The notes under the pieces: generated by a model
Seen by the model: only the letters and a program-made list of their open reading frames with translations
The model's database searches: none
Told to the model about the DNA's origin: nothing
Shown: piece after piece, positions 1-12,760 of the stretch
Position numbering within the stretch: the stretch's first letter is position 1
Layout of the letters: each line of letters starts with the position of its first letter
Program-made: the position numbers and the translations under genes
Assembly (NCBI RefSeq): GCF_021155765.1
Contig: NC_060116.1
Coordinates: 13,082,001 to 13,146,000, forward strand
From: Diprion similis
Lineage: Eukaryota; Arthropoda; Insecta; Hymenoptera; Diprionidae
Length of the DNA: 64,000 bases
Direction of reading: 5' to 3'

Positions 1-3000
1 CAAGGAAATGTCTTATCCGACCTATTGGTACATTATCTGGCAAAACCTCTAAGGCTTTCAAGGGTTCAATTTTTGCAGCATGTTCCTCAAGCATTTCCAA
101 TGCTGTTTCCAAGTCAGGTTGAGCTATCCTTCGGTTCTCTGGAGTGCACCCTGCAATATGAAATGAGTTTACCAACAGGTATAATTGAAAGCGTGACTTT
201 AAAAAAAATTTATGCAACACAATACGAATCTCGAAAATGATAGAGGTTTACCAGTAGCTACCAAAACAGCTTCGTTGTCCGGCTTCAACAGTTGCTTGAT
301 CAGAGTAACGTAGACTTCGTCAGCCCCGTCCTGGTGTTTCCCTTTTTCTGAATTTTTCTGACCTTCAACACACATTTATCACTAGAACAAATATTTTTAT
401 TATTCATACAGGTAATACCAACCTTCGAATTTTGCATATACATTACTGCAGTATTGAATCGCCTTGGGGACATCGTTTAATAAGTTTACATAGATGGAGA
501 TGGCTTGCTGGTGACGACCCAATCGTCCTAAGATAATCGCGCGTTCTTCGAATAGACAATCAAATGGTAAATGAACTAGGACCGTCTCTGGTGTGTAATG
601 AGTTGACTTCTCCAAGAATTGTTGTAGTTTCTGTCGAAGATGCTGAACATTCTGCTTTTCAGCCGGTGAAGCATTTGGATTCAAGCCTGCTAAACACTTC
701 TCTTTATATTGGTGTACCAGGACGTTGTGAAATAGAGGATTATTATCCATCCAAAAATGAACCACATGCTCCAGGTACGTTATCACCAAGTCTTTGTGAC
801 AACGTAAAAGATAATCCAATACTTTGGGACGTGGCAAATGTTCAACTTCCTGTCGATATTAAATATGTACAAATTAGTAAAATAGAGGCAGGAAGCTTCA
901 TTATTAACAGATCCATAGAATATATGGTAAATGAAAATCTGGGTATGTTACTGATTCTTAGTACCTGCACATCTTCCATAAATATTCTGAGGCCCTGTTC
1001 TGGGTCCTGTTCCAAAACCCATCCAGAAAACTTCAAAATCAAATCCATATGGTCTTTACCTAGGTGCTGTAAGTATTGAATTGTTCGTTCAGTACCTCTT
1101 AGGCTCGAATCACTTTCGTTGGATTGTTTTTCAAGCAACTCCAATGCTTTCTTATGCTGACCTTTTGTTTGATATAATATAATTAATTCTGGATATTTCT
1201 GATATTTCAGTAAAGTTTTCTCCGACTCTGCTAAATGGCAATGGTTTAAACGCAACAGTGGCGCTACCAAGGCATCGTTTGTCTGTAAGTGTAATTTATT
1301 GTAAGATTGAAGACTGCATTTTATCCAGAAGATTCAAAATATTAAGCAATACAAAATTGCTATTTACCTGTAAGTAACATTTGAGCAATGTTGTGTCAAT
1401 GATTTTTAAAAGCTGCTCTGTAGCTACAGCTGTTATGTTCTTAGTTTTCTCTCCTTTCATTGTATCCTTATCATTATTTTTCTCATTTTCTTTATCTTTT
1501 GCTTGCGTATCACCCATTAATTTGTGTCTCACTTCTGTCAAGAACTTAATCAAGGCAAGCAAGCCTTGTTCCAAATCACGGTCTTGCAATGTTGGTGCAG
1601 TTGTAACTTGTTCGCTGGTTTCATTGGCATTAGTCGGCTGGGAAACCAGATCAGGGAAGAGTCTAATTACTTCGTACGGATCAGTACCTGATTTGAAAAA
1701 CTGCTCCATAGACTCGGCAAATTTTTTATTAGCAAAAAGATAGTGGGCGTATAACGTTTGTATCTTCCACGTTTTTTTTGCTTTTTCTTCTTCCGTTATG
1801 TCAGACAAGTGCTGAAAGCATTTAATTTATCGTGACCATTGGTTATTTAAAAAATTATTTGATAAATTCTTCAATAATAAGTGATATGCTCACAGTTAAT
1901 TTTAAAGCCAGCTGAAACTGATTCTGTTCAAGAAGTGTTCGAATCTGATGCGTCACCTCCACGGCATTCACACACCAAACTTGGCTAACTGATGCTACAT
2001 AAACAAGACCTTTTTTACATCTGCACAATAATCTAGCTTTGTTGAGTTCTGGAATCGTTTGAATATGTAAACAACCTTCCAAGGTATAAACTTCCAAAGT
2101 ATCGTTAATTATACCCATGAGAAATGGATCATCCCAGGCTAGAAAATAAATATTCATACATTATGATATTCTTTAATATTTCGGTATGAATTTTATATAA
2201 GTGACACTGGTTTACTAATTATTGATACCTGTAGCACTAGGTGAATCTGCCCATTTGACAGAGTTGTGTTGAACCAATTCTGCTTTTGTATTCATAAGAA
2301 TTGATTGTGAATCTTTTCCCAAAGCAAAAGATGTATCTGACAATTTTGTTATCCCAGGTTCAGGAGATTTCCCACTTGGAAATAATTCCTTGCTGGTACC
2401 ATCTAGATCCAAGAGTACATAGGACAATCCACGAAATCCCAAAACCACAGTTTCTCCGCACCTACAGTATAGAATATTCACAGCAGATTTGAATAAGACA
2501 TACAACCGATTGCTGCTCAAGCTGTTTCTTTTACAATCTAATAACTTGTTTCGTACCACGACAAGACTCGAGGAATATCAGGAACAGTTAATTCGTCTCT
2601 AAAGTCTATAAATTGATCGACCTTCCACTCGTACAATTGCAGTTTTCGCTTGACAGCAACACACAGGCGAACGATTGTATCTTTTTCACTTGTTGAGCTC
2701 TGAGTACGTTGGACATCCAACACGAAGAGCGTCGCACCTTTCGTTTTTTGTAATTGACATATTTGGGGGATTGTTGCAGAATTCAAGTCATGTACACAAA
2801 TGATGTTGTCTGAAACATTGATTTCAAAACATTGTTATTGCCTTATTGGCACTTAAAAATTCAAATTTTAATTTCTTTATTTGACTCACCGGTCAAAAGT
2901 ATCAACAAGTTGTATTCCGGTACAACTTCAATTTGCAAAATAGGCTTTTTGCTAAAGTTTTTACCATAACGAAGCAATTGTAATTCTTGTTTATCGTTTG

Positions 3001-3256
3001 ACTTTGGAGGAACACTGTACATTAACAAATGTCCCTGTCTAGTACCGATCAGTAAATTATCATCTGTAAGTAAAGCGTTTCACGGGTAATTCGAAGCAAT
3101 AATCATGTATGTATGCAATTTAGAATACTGCACAGGTATTTCACTCAGAGCGTAGAAGAATTGAGGTTATGTTTGGTGCTAATTACCGTAAGCAGTAATT
3201 GATTCAATCTGAACTGTCAATTTTAAGAGAGGTGAAGCTTCGTAGGCGTCGTGCAT
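1..3256 (-). CDS. Vps39: VPS39/Vam6-like HOPS subunit, 3' end off window
   Basis: Endolysosomal tethering subunit of the HOPS complex (family knowledge). Ten coding exons keep phase on the minus strand: 3256-3187, 3063-2890, 2809-2557, 2461-2229, 2138-1894, 1811-1368, 1282-965, 849-423, 362-252 and 150-1, giving 808 visible residues. The start ATG at 3256 opens MHDAYEASPLLKL, the expected family N-terminus. Residues 1 to about 290 form the CNH beta-propeller (for example GTRQGHLLMYSV, then KELFPSGKSPEP). The middle carries the Vps39 domain 1 region and clathrin-heavy-chain-type helices (IDTTLLKCYL, ERTIQYLQHLGKDHMDLI, FDCLFEERAIILGRLGRHQQA). The C-terminal zinc-binding segment lies left of base 1. 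The donor after 423 (GTTGGT) is weak but is the only one that keeps frame with the exon at 362. NAA38 lies 440 bp upstream on the same strand. Confidence 0.93.
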
Positions 3257-3694
3257 CTTAACACTTCGCTTGCACAAAGATGTTTAGATCTTCACGGTAT
3301 TTTATCACCGTGAAATCTTACACTGACATTTCACGCCACGACGACTTTTGGGGTTCTGCTTCTGTCAATTACCGTGTCACGCAGCACTTGTTTACACGTT
3401 TACTAATGGCGTCTCGTAGCTGCGAAGTAAAGTTATAGAAACACAGGCGTCGAATAAAAACTAAAATTGACCGAGGATGAGAGTTTTGATCAGTCAGAAT
3501 ATCAATCAAAAAACCGTCATTCTGATCGACCCGAGGGCTGTGACGATTCAAAAAAACTTTGCAGACAACAGTCTTTAGGTTTGACTACTCAGTCTGCTGG
3601 ATGTTTATATTTGTAAGAGACTCGTAAGACAGTGTTATTGATTAATTGATTGATGTACAGATGTAGAATGGTTTATTCTTATATTTATTATGAA
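3257..3694. other. Spacer between NAA38 3' end and VPS39 start
   Basis: No coding exon is seen. It should hold the VPS39 promoter and 5' UTR plus the NAA38 polyadenylation region: two TTTATT blocks at 3672-3677 and 3684-3689 read as AATAAA on the minus strand, 6-23 bases past the NAA38 stop. A 60-codon minus-strand frame at 3369-3551 has no family resemblance and is ignored. Confidence 0.6.
3672..3689 (-). terminator. NAA38 polyadenylation signals
   Basis: Two AATAAA hexamers in minus-strand orientation directly after the NAA38 stop codon at 3695. The spacing is very short, so the mRNA would have a minimal 3' UTR. Confidence 0.6.
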
Positions 3695-4180
3695 TTATGC
3701 GTCTAAGTGAATTGTTACAATGTGTCGACCTGGTACCATAACAAGACCCAGGGCTCTAGCTTCGGTGTGTTCTTCTGACAAGAACTCCGAACACGAGCCT
3801 AAAATAACATTGGCATCACGATCTGTACATAAAAAAGCCCCCGTCAAGACTCTGCCATCTGTCATTTTGATTTTAAGGTGACGATTCAGCCACCCTCTTA
3901 ATTTTAGTTTGGCAGGTGATTCCTCCACTGGCAAGGCCTGAACAAAACATCAATTAAAACAAGTCAATTATACGTTATGTGGTTATTCAGTTAAGGATTG
4001 TATCAACTAAATGTACGAATTTTTAATTGAAATAAATAGCACCAAATTTTTAAACAAAAAATTTCAACATTATCATAACCTTCATATTCGCTATAATTAT
4101 CACGATCCAATTACCTCCCCGTTACCGTGAACAGCCTCAGTATTCGGAGTTGTCGACATGCTGTGTGCCGTGTCTTTCAT
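3695..4180 (-). CDS. Naa38: NatC auxiliary subunit NAA38 (LSMD1), Sm-like
   Basis: Sm-fold auxiliary subunit of the NatC N-terminal acetyltransferase (family knowledge). Two exons, 4180-4115 and 3937-3695, join in phase 0 to give 102 residues. The first exon encodes an unstructured leader, MKDTAHSMSTTPNTEAVHG; a second in-frame ATG (MSTTPN) eight codons in is an alternative start. The second exon carries the whole LSM domain: RGWLNRHLKIKMTDGRVL (Sm1, strands 1-3), GAFLCTDRDANVILGSC and the closing LGLVMVPGRHIVTIHL (Sm2). This matches LSMD1/NAA38 rather than the canonical LSm1-8 ring proteins, whose Sm2 ends in the IRG-type signature. It is divergent from NAF1, with start codons 360 bp apart. 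Confidence 0.91.
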
Positions 4181-4540
4181 ATTCGTGTTGATTTATCAGG
4201 ATAGGTGAAAATTTAAACGTATTATGGAATAATTATAACCAAGTTGACTTGTGCGATTTTTCCCAAGCAAAACTAACATCAACAAAATAAAACAATACCG
4301 ACATCTATCAAATTGTTGAAGAACCTCGCTGGAAGTTAAAAAATACCGGGTTAGAGGGAGTGGAAAGCAACTAAAGGTTACTGCACGTGTTTTGTAATGT
4401 AAATATACATCCTGTAATAACCTAAAATAAAGATTTCAAAGTATTTTTTTAAACTTTCAGCGATGTGTACATCATTAGCGATCAATTAGTTTCGCATATG
4501 AAAAGATTCTCTACGTAAATTACCAATAAATCATAATATC
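4181..4540. promoter_or_regulatory. Shared divergent promoter of NAA38 and NAF1
   Basis: Only 360 bp separate the two start codons on opposite strands, so both promoters must lie here. No TATA box at a convincing place was seen. A pyrimidine run ending in CAG just before 4461 could be an acceptor for a 5' UTR intron of NAF1; this is inference only. Confidence 0.55.
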
Positions 4541-6799
4541 ATGTCTTCCGAGGGAGTTAGCGACACTGAGAATCAGCGGAAAGGAGTTCTAACCTCAGAA
4601 TCAAGCAACATGGATCTCTGTGAAGCAAATGTAAGAGACACTGTAGATGATATAAAAATTGTATATTCTAACATGAAGCATGTCACAGAGAAATATGAAA
4701 TCAGAGACCCGATAAAATTGGTTGAGGATTCGTTGGAAATAAATATGAAGAATGATTCAACGGAGACTGACAGCTCGGGTATAAAATTAGAAAATGATTC
4801 TGTCGAGCCCAATGCCATCACTGACGAAACTCAGATTAACGTACGTGATAGCAAAGATGATGTGGAATTCTTGAAAGTTGTTGAGAATGAGACTCTGAAA
4901 ATACCAGAAAGACACGCAGCTCGGACAGGAAATTTGATTGCTTTGCCTAATCAACTGGCTGCTCAAAAACCACAGAATGATCGGCCTGTTGCGATGAAAA
5001 ATATCGATCAAAATGAGTTGATGCTAAATGACAAAAGTGTTGAGAAACCAGCCTCAACGGATTCCATAAAAACTCAGGCAACTTTAAACTCTAGGGATGG
5101 TATTTGCAAAGTAGAGGTAATTAACGTCGTTAATTCCTTATCGTGTTTAGCAGAAGAATATGCAAGTTCTGATTCAGACGAAAATGATGAAAGACCACCC
5201 TCGCCATGTGAGGTAATTACCATTGTCGATGACCGTGGCACTCTGAGACAAAATAACACGCAGTATCGAACCAAGTCTATGAACGACGACTCTGTAAGCG
5301 AAGATACAGATAGTGATACTGAATCCAGCGATAGCGATGATAGCACAGAAACTGACAGTGATAGTGATAACGAATTTGTGGACAGGTAAGACATTTCTAA
5401 ATATTCCTTATGTGATATGAGCAGTTGTTTATTAGCGAATACTGCAGTTTGTCTGGATAAAATTTTCTTTGTGATATTTGATTGTGACATTGTAGTCCTG
5501 AACAGATCAGTAAAATTCAATCATCAAAAGTCAAAAAGACTAAAAGTGAGTTTGAGGATTTGCCGCCAATCGAAGAATTGAAAATTACAGTACCTGAAGG
5601 ATCATGTGACCGCCTAGGCGAGGTAAATATTTCTATTATTGACAGAAGATAGAACAGATGTGTTTTTTATTTTTGTGAACTCATAATTTTTCTACGCCTC
5701 TAGGTCACTGGGTTTGTAGAGCAGTTGGTAATAGTACGACCAATTTCTGGTAAACCAACTCTAAATCTTGATTCAATTTTATTTCTTGAAAAAGGCCACA
5801 GAGTTCTTGGCAAGGTGTTCGATGTGTTTGGTCAGGTGTCTGATCCTCAATATTGTGTTCGATTCAACAGCGAAGAACATATTCGACAATCAGGGATTGT
5901 TGTGGGGATGGAAGTATATTACTCTCCAAACACTGAGCACACATCTCTGGTCTTCCTTCACGAATTAGTCAAGTAAATATTTGTCTCTTAATTTTACATC
6001 ACAGTACGTCAGTATATGGCACTCGATAGCCGAGTCAGTTAGTGAACATTTGAAAATGAGTATTCACAACTCTTTCTAGGCTGAAAGGTATTGATATTTC
6101 CGGGGAAGACGATATTGAGCCTCCAGAATTTTCGGATGATGAAGAGGAACGAGCTTATAATCAGCTGCAAAGACAAAGGCAGCGTCACAAGCCAGGAATG
6201 GTGGATAGACAAGGGAACTCTGATGGTGAGGTGATCCCACAAAAACGCCAATGCCCCGGTAAATATGATTTAGTAAATCCGTAAATCTCCTTCTTGACAA
6301 AGGTAGCTAATTTCGAGTTAATGTGATGGCATAAAAAATAGTACGAAATTTCATTAACATGCTTATTACAGAACGGCATCGAAATCCTTGGGGCACTGAC
6401 TGGAGGTCTCAAAACTATGGTAACTCCTCACCAAATCAAAATTTCGGCCATGGTACGCCTCGATGGAACTCCAACAATTGTCAGCCATCGTTTAAAAATT
6501 CGCCCAACTTACAAAATACAACTCACCCACCTAATCAACCTTCCCCTCACCGATACAGCCACCCCAACACATTTAATCCTGGTCAGTATCAATGTAATCC
6601 ATATAATAATCCCTACCAACAAAGTAATATGTTTCCTCCAACAAATCCAGAATATGCTTTTGGCCAACCACCGGGTTTTCGGCCCAACTTTCCGAATTAT
6701 GGAGCGAATTTCTATAGACCTAATCCATATCCACCCCCTCACATGTCTTGGGCACCACCGCCTCTTCCTCCTCCCCCACCTCCTCCGCCATCTGTGTAG
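4541..6799 (+). CDS. Naf1: H/ACA snoRNP assembly factor NAF1
   Basis: Nuclear assembly factor that binds dyskerin in place of Gar1 during H/ACA snoRNP and telomerase RNP biogenesis (family knowledge). Five exons keep phase: 4541-5385, 5496-5622, 5704-5972, 6080-6225 and 6372-6799, giving 604 residues. The N-terminal exon is an acidic Ser/Asp/Glu-rich disordered region ending in a run of SDSD/TDSDTESSDSDD. Residues about 305-425 are the Gar1/Naf1 domain: PPIEELKITVPEG, VTGFVEQLVIVRPISGKPTL, then GKVFDVFGQVSDPQY and GMEVYY, followed by the acidic EPPEFSDDEEE typical of NAF1. The tail is Asn/Pro-rich and ends in polyproline ([14 protein letters not shown]). The donor at 6225 (GTGAGG) is needed to enter the proline-rich frame; a stronger-looking donor at 6257 would shift it. 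The start is the first ATG of a 282-codon frame. Confidence 0.93.
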
Positions 6800-6838
6800 T
6801 TCTAAGTACCATGTATTAGCTTACATGCTTGAAGATTT

Positions 6839-6844
6839 AATAAA
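6839..6844 (+). terminator. NAF1 polyadenylation signal
   Basis: AATAAA 40 bases after the NAF1 stop codon, on the coding strand. Confidence 0.65.
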
Positions 6845-7348
6845 CTTTACATCAATATTCATCATCCCATACGTTGGTTTGTTAACCACATACCACTCCA
6901 TTATTCATGGACACTATAATGATTTCAGAGGTAATAATTAGAAGTAAATGGAACTCCAGCAATAACTACAGTGACGCATTATTTTTTTTTTTGTTTTTTG
7001 TAAACATAGAAATATATTTATCTCTGAATTATTTGATGTACTGTTCATTATTATTTTTGAAGTGTTCCGTATAAATAACGTTGTTGAATATTTACAACAC
7101 CTTTTTACACTTTTAGGACATAGTGTCAAATAATTGCCATAAGTTTTAATTCTGCAAAATAAGAGTGTATAGATCTATGACACAAATACGATCCATTTGA
7201 GTGGGTATAGATATGTTGAATGAGCATAATCAAATTTCGTGAAATCTCAGAAAATCAAAGTCAAAGTCAATTTAAAAATCAATTAAACGGTTTTAAAGGT
7301 GAACGAGAGGAATATTATTAAAAATAATTTATTTGATACTTAGAACGT
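6845..7348. other. Convergent spacer between NAF1 and DHX57
   Basis: AT-rich, no coding signal. A TTTATT at 7328-7333 is an AATAAA on the minus strand 16 bases past the DHX57 stop and is its likely poly(A) signal. The two genes meet tail to tail here. Confidence 0.6.
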
Positions 7349-10300
7349 CTAGTCTCTGGTTACTATATTCACGATGGTTTGTATAATTTTTTTCCCTTTC
7401 GAGTGGTGAACCAGATTCAATAAAGGGTCCTGCATCTTTTCTTCCAGAAGTTTAACCAGTTCAACTCGCATGCGTTGCAAAAGTTGAGCGACCTACGAAA
7501 TAAGGGTTGTTAGTACAGTGAATTACTAATTGGTTTGCTTTTTTTAACCAGTTGTATTGATTTGGCGTAACTACTCTCCATTGATCTCTGAAAATATTCA
7601 TAAGGATTCACATACCCTGTGCGATTCAACGCTAAACATTATCCAGCCATCTTCTAGTGATAAAATGAAAGTTCCATTGTGTAGCTCTATATCAATACCA
7701 TAGCCAGAGAACAAGACTAATGCCAGCATTGGTACCATTGATATTTCCCTTATGAATATTCTGCTCGTCTTAATTTTTTCTTGGAAAACTAGGTATGGGC
7801 TAGAAAAGTGGCCAACTGTGAAGTTGACTGAAGAAGGATGTACGTTTACATATCCATCTTTAGTTTTGAACTTCAACTCTTCTGGTTTGGGCTGTCTTGG
7901 TACAGCGCCGGCTGATTGTAGTTGAAATGATTTTTCTGGTGTGAACACTTTGGCTACGTTTGGATACAATGCGGCACACAAGAGCCCTTGTAGCAATTTA
8001 TAATTTTCGTTGTTTGAGTTCATTGCTGGTCCCGTTATTTCCAAGATCCTGTCTTCTCCTGTTCGTCGTCTTCCGACATCAACTGGAACAAATCCAATTG
8101 ATACCAGAAGTTCTAAAAGTTGATGTTTAACATCAGCTAATGTTTGTAGTGTTCTCGTGGATAGATAGTTCTCTTTAGCAAAGACTTGACCCGCATATGA
8201 GCTATGTGAACAAGCCTCTAGCCATTTCTGAAACAGAAAACCAATTATGATCAAGATCCGAAATTTTGAGCTCAGTTGACACAATAGCTCGTGTTTATGT
8301 ACAGCACGCACCTTGTAAGCTTTCAGAATAGTCAACTGATCTGAATTTGCTGTAGCAAAATCTTTTTTCTTGGCGTCAAGTTCATGCTTTTTGTCAAATG
8401 GCGCAACAAAAGGGCTTTTATGGGACAAGCAGGCTGCAATTGTTAACGCCGAGTCGACGCAACAGAAAATAGCTCCAAAAAGAATCAGTTTTCCTATGCG
8501 AACGTCGAGGGGTAAGGCAGCTAAGTGGTGACCTAATGGAGTTAAACTACAATCTGGAGCTATAGCTCCTACGTCTTGTAAACGTTTTATTGCATCTGAA
8601 ATACTGTCTTCGGACGGAGGCTCCAGCACTTTGCCTGGAAAAAAGAATTGTGTGTATATAAATTAGCAATTATAATTTTTATGCGAAATTACATACATGT
8701 AGAAAAAAGTTTTACCCAGTATATCATGAAGATCAACTGCTTTTCCTTTATTCATGATTTGGATTCGCAACAGCAAAGATTCTAAAGCTATTCGCAGTAT
8801 TTCTGGGATCGGCTGTCCCAAGAAATGATGTTTAAATCTGAAATAAAATCACTAATATTTGCCTTGCAGAAACAATTTCGATAAGTGGAATGATTCCCAT
8901 ATTCGTACTTTGCTGAATGTGTGGAAACAATTTTTAGAATGATTGCAAAAAAAATAGTGATACTAAAAAACTTGTCCTTCTGAATATATAGCATTAAATT
9001 ACAAGAAAGGTAAGTAAGTTTGCTGTTATCAAACCTGTGTGATGTATAAAGATGTATAGAGACTCCTGGCATGACTCGTCCTGCTCGTCCTTTCCTTTGC
9101 ATGGCATTTGCTCGGGAGACCCAACACATATCTAAACTTTCCATATTCTGATTTGAATTGAATCTCGTTTCCTTCATTTTTCCTGTATCCACAACAAAAA
9201 CGCAATCGTCTATCGTTACCGACGTTTCAGCTATATTTGTACTGAGAACAATTTTTCGAACACCATCTTTCATTTTTTTGAATACTAAGCTCTGATCTTC
9301 GCTAGATAGAGAAGAGTGCAGCGGTACGATAATAAAATTTCCACTTTTTGGTGATAGTGATTTATTGTTATGCAGCGCGTCTTTTAATGACATTATCTCT
9401 GCAATACCTGGGAGGAATACCTATGAAATAAAAACAAATTGCATTCAACAAAATTGGTACATCAGACTCGAAAGTTAGACTATACTTATTTTCATTGGTT
9501 TTGTTGTTCTAGATTGAATGATTTGAATCACTAAATATAATCATTAATGAATATGGAAAAGCATGTATGCGTACCAGTATCGAACCAGTTCTTGGATAAT
9601 CATGGTCTCCGTTGACAATCCATTCCAAAACACTTTCAATCAACTCTAAATTAATTTTTTCTGGATCCAAGATATACAGATTCTTGTAAGTTTGCTTCGA
9701 ATATCCTTCATATCTCGCCATGAGTTGGGCTAGGACCAGATTTTCATCTAATATATTATCTTTGGGGTAGACACCAGCCATAGCTTCAACATCAGCGGAT
9801 TCTAATTCAGTTTCTAATTTTTCAAAACCGCCTCTGATCCTTCGAGTAAAGCGTGAATTTTCTTCAACAACAAAGCCAGTTCTTTCCAGAATATCTTCTA
9901 GGAAAATTTGCTCAACAGGGAAAGTTCTTCCAGGAATATCCAGAGTAGGAGTATTTCCAAAGTAAGTTGAGAATGTATCGGCTTTGAGGGTGGCACTCAT
10001 GAGAATAATCTTCAAATCTGGCCTCTTCGAGAGCAGTTCTTTCAATAACATTAGCAAAAAATCACTGGAAACAAAATTTCAGCGTGCTATTTCTTACAAA
10101 CCAGAATAAGATTGTAATTCATTATCTTGAATAGAGTGAGAAATACAGAATAAACAGGTATGGTTGAGATTCAAGTATTGAATTTATGGTTTGTGATAAT
10201 TACTAATTAGTGATCGGAATTAGAGAGGAAAAATTAAAAATTCGTGGTGTGTTCAACTGATTGCACTTTGTGGAGAATTATGCATGAAAAAATTATTTTC

Positions 10301-12760
10301 CAATCACTGATAATAACTATTTACCTGATTACCTTTCAGCACTTCTTTCGTGTACCTCGTCTACAATGACATGCGTCACAGAAGACAGATCTGGATCTCC
10401 TGAAAACCTTTGCAACAGGATTCCTGTTGTACAAAAGGTCAATCTCGTTGCGGAAGACACTTTACTTTCTAATCGTATTTGATATCCTATAGTGTTTCCT
10501 ATTCGTTCATCTCGTTCCGCAGCCACTCTTTCCGCAACTCCAATAGCACTGATTCTACGAGGCTGCGTGCAAACTATTTCGACATGCTCTCTGTTCGTTT
10601 CTGATCTATTTATTATCCAATCGTCTAGTAAAAATTGAGGCACCTGCAACGAAAATTTAAAATTCAATTTAAATATATTGCAAGTATATAACAAAACGGT
10701 TTGGTATTATTGATTGCACAAAATTACCTGAGTACTTTTACCACACCCGGTCTCACCAGAAATTACAGTCACCTGACTTTCATGAATAGTGTCTAAGATT
10801 TCATTCATTTTTGACCAAGCAGGTAGTTTTCTTCGAGCTTCCTTCATTTTCAGGTACCTTGGACTCTTTTGCTTCTCCATGAATTTAACTCTTATTTCAT
10901 CATCTTGTTTAGAAATTTCTTTCCACGATATATTGTCTCTGTTTCGTCTATTTGTAGACCCTTTTTCATAGTGTGTCGGTATATGCTGGTCATGATCATT
11001 GTTCATCGATTTAGGAAATAGTGGATCATCTTTATCTAAGAATTGTTCCTTATTTTGTGCCAGGTATGATTGGATTTCAAACTCATTTTCTAATATAGAT
11101 ACTGCTGAAAATATTGAGGGAGCACCATCCTCACAGTGCTCCAATGCCTCGTTGTAAAGACGTCTTGCTATTCGTAAACAGTTCAGCTTTGGGTAAGGAG
11201 GCGTATTCTTGTAAAAATAAAAGTATGGCGGATCGTAGGGGTAGATCAGATCTATAAACAATTAAGAACTCTTAGTATGCTATGGATAATCATTGAACCA
11301 CATTGAAATATAGATGGTAACATTTTTTGAACATAGTACAGCAGATGAAAAGTATTTACGTACGATCTGGAAATCTTATTTCCAAAGTAAAAAGAGCATC
11401 ATCCTTTGGTGTAGTTTGTTGAACGACGTCAGGTTGTCTGTGCACAAATTTACACTTGTTACCAAACCTGCAATTTCCACTAGCGAATAAACGACAAATA
11501 TTCTTATCCATCTTGACAGGTTTTGAGACCGTTTTCTTATCTTTTTTTTCTTCTACTAGATAGTCTAGTTTCAAGTTGATTATCCAAATTCGATTTTTTA
11601 TTTTTTCCACAAACGACTCTCCATATATTGACTCGAGAGCCATTTTTTCATCATCTTGTCTTTCAAGTAATTCGTCTTTAGATATATTTTCAATATCATT
11701 CTTTCGCTGTAGATTTTCTACTCCATAGTACTTAGAAAACAATATTTCTAACGCACTTCCTAAATTTCCTTTGGCATGTTCCAATGCTTCGATGCAATGT
11801 GATGTGTGAAAGCTGTATATTAATTAGAAACAATAATTACAATATTATATCCCATCTCCGTTTATAAATATTATCGTAAGTCTAGAAAAGATTATTTTCA
11901 ATATTTGCCTTATCAGACTCATTATACCCATAATACATGTGATTGACACAGACTATAAATATTTTGAATAGTAGTAGGGTAGGTCTACTAGACAATATTA
12001 ATAAAATCTCAATTGTGGTAATGACTTGATCAATTATTGCAATTTGCTCTATTTTATTTGAACTCCAATTTATATGCAAACCGAAAGCATGTTTTACTGA
12101 ATGGCATCGAACCTGTAGCTTTCGAGTTTCGAAGTTGCAAATTGTCTGGTGATCTGTTCATGAGTCTTGGGGGTTTTTTCTTTGGAAGAATAATCAACAA
12201 CACCTTTTATTACTAAATTTCCACGTTCCATCCAATATTGTTTGCCTAAGTTTGATTTTTTGTCCTTGAATTCCGAGGCATCTGCGAGTTTAAATTTCTG
12301 AAAGAAATTATCACCAATTAGCAAGGTGTCATTCTCCGAAAAATTCTCTTAAGTTACGTAATTAGATCTACTTCTCTATGTACTCACAGTGCCATATATA
12401 TGTTTCAAAGTTTCGTAAAGTTGCCTTTCCGAATCGTCAGTAATTCTGAGCATTTGCATTTCAACTTTAAGATTCGTTGGCACATTATTGGATTTATCAG
12501 GGGCTCGTTGCGTGGGCACACTGGTCCTTGGAACATTCTGTACTTTACCAGAGTCCTTGGTTGGCTTTTTGGTTGAAGTATTTTTGCTTTAAGAATGTAT
12601 AGGAGAGATAAAAGATTATGTATCCATCAATAGTTGGAATGTAGAAAATACTTTCCTACAACCTGTCAATCTGTGTCACTTCGACTCACCTATTACTTTT
12701 CGGTGGCCTTCTGTCTTCCAATACTATGTCTTCCATTAACTGAGCACTGTAATGATCCAT
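7349..12760 (-). CDS. Dhx57: DExH-box RNA helicase DHX57
   Basis: Putative ATP-dependent RNA helicase of the DEAH/RHA family. Twelve exons in phase: 12760-12690, 12586-12388, 12297-12098, 11812-11364, 11251-10728, 10643-10333, 10064-9575, 9420-9035, 8837-8716, 8634-8312, 8227-7616 and 7492-7349, giving 1276 residues. Order: a UBA-like helix bundle (about 157-190), an RWD domain interrupted by a CCCH zinc finger (C263, C271, C277, H281), the helicase core with Walker A GETGCGKST (472-480), motif II DEVH (576-579), motif III SAT (608-610), STNIAETSVT (808-817) and motif VI QRKGRAGR (856-863), then HA2 and OB-fold regions. UBA + RWD + CCCH in front of a DEAH core is the DHX57 arrangement and separates it from YTHDC2 or DHX29. 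The acceptor at 12586 is weak. The intron 8311-8228 is 84 nt with no in-frame stop. Confidence 0.96.

Noticed and set aside
400..422. Extension of VPS39 exon 8 to a stop (WYYLYE)
   Set aside because: Read-through into an intron; the conserved frame resumes at 362 after splicing at 423.
3369..3551. 60-codon frame upstream of VPS39
   Set aside because: The VPS39 ATG at 3256 matches the family N-terminus exactly, and this frame has no splice link to it.
4573..5520. Minus-strand Ser/Leu-rich frames opposite NAF1 exon 1
   Set aside because: Shadow translations of the Asp/Ser-rich NAF1 coding strand.
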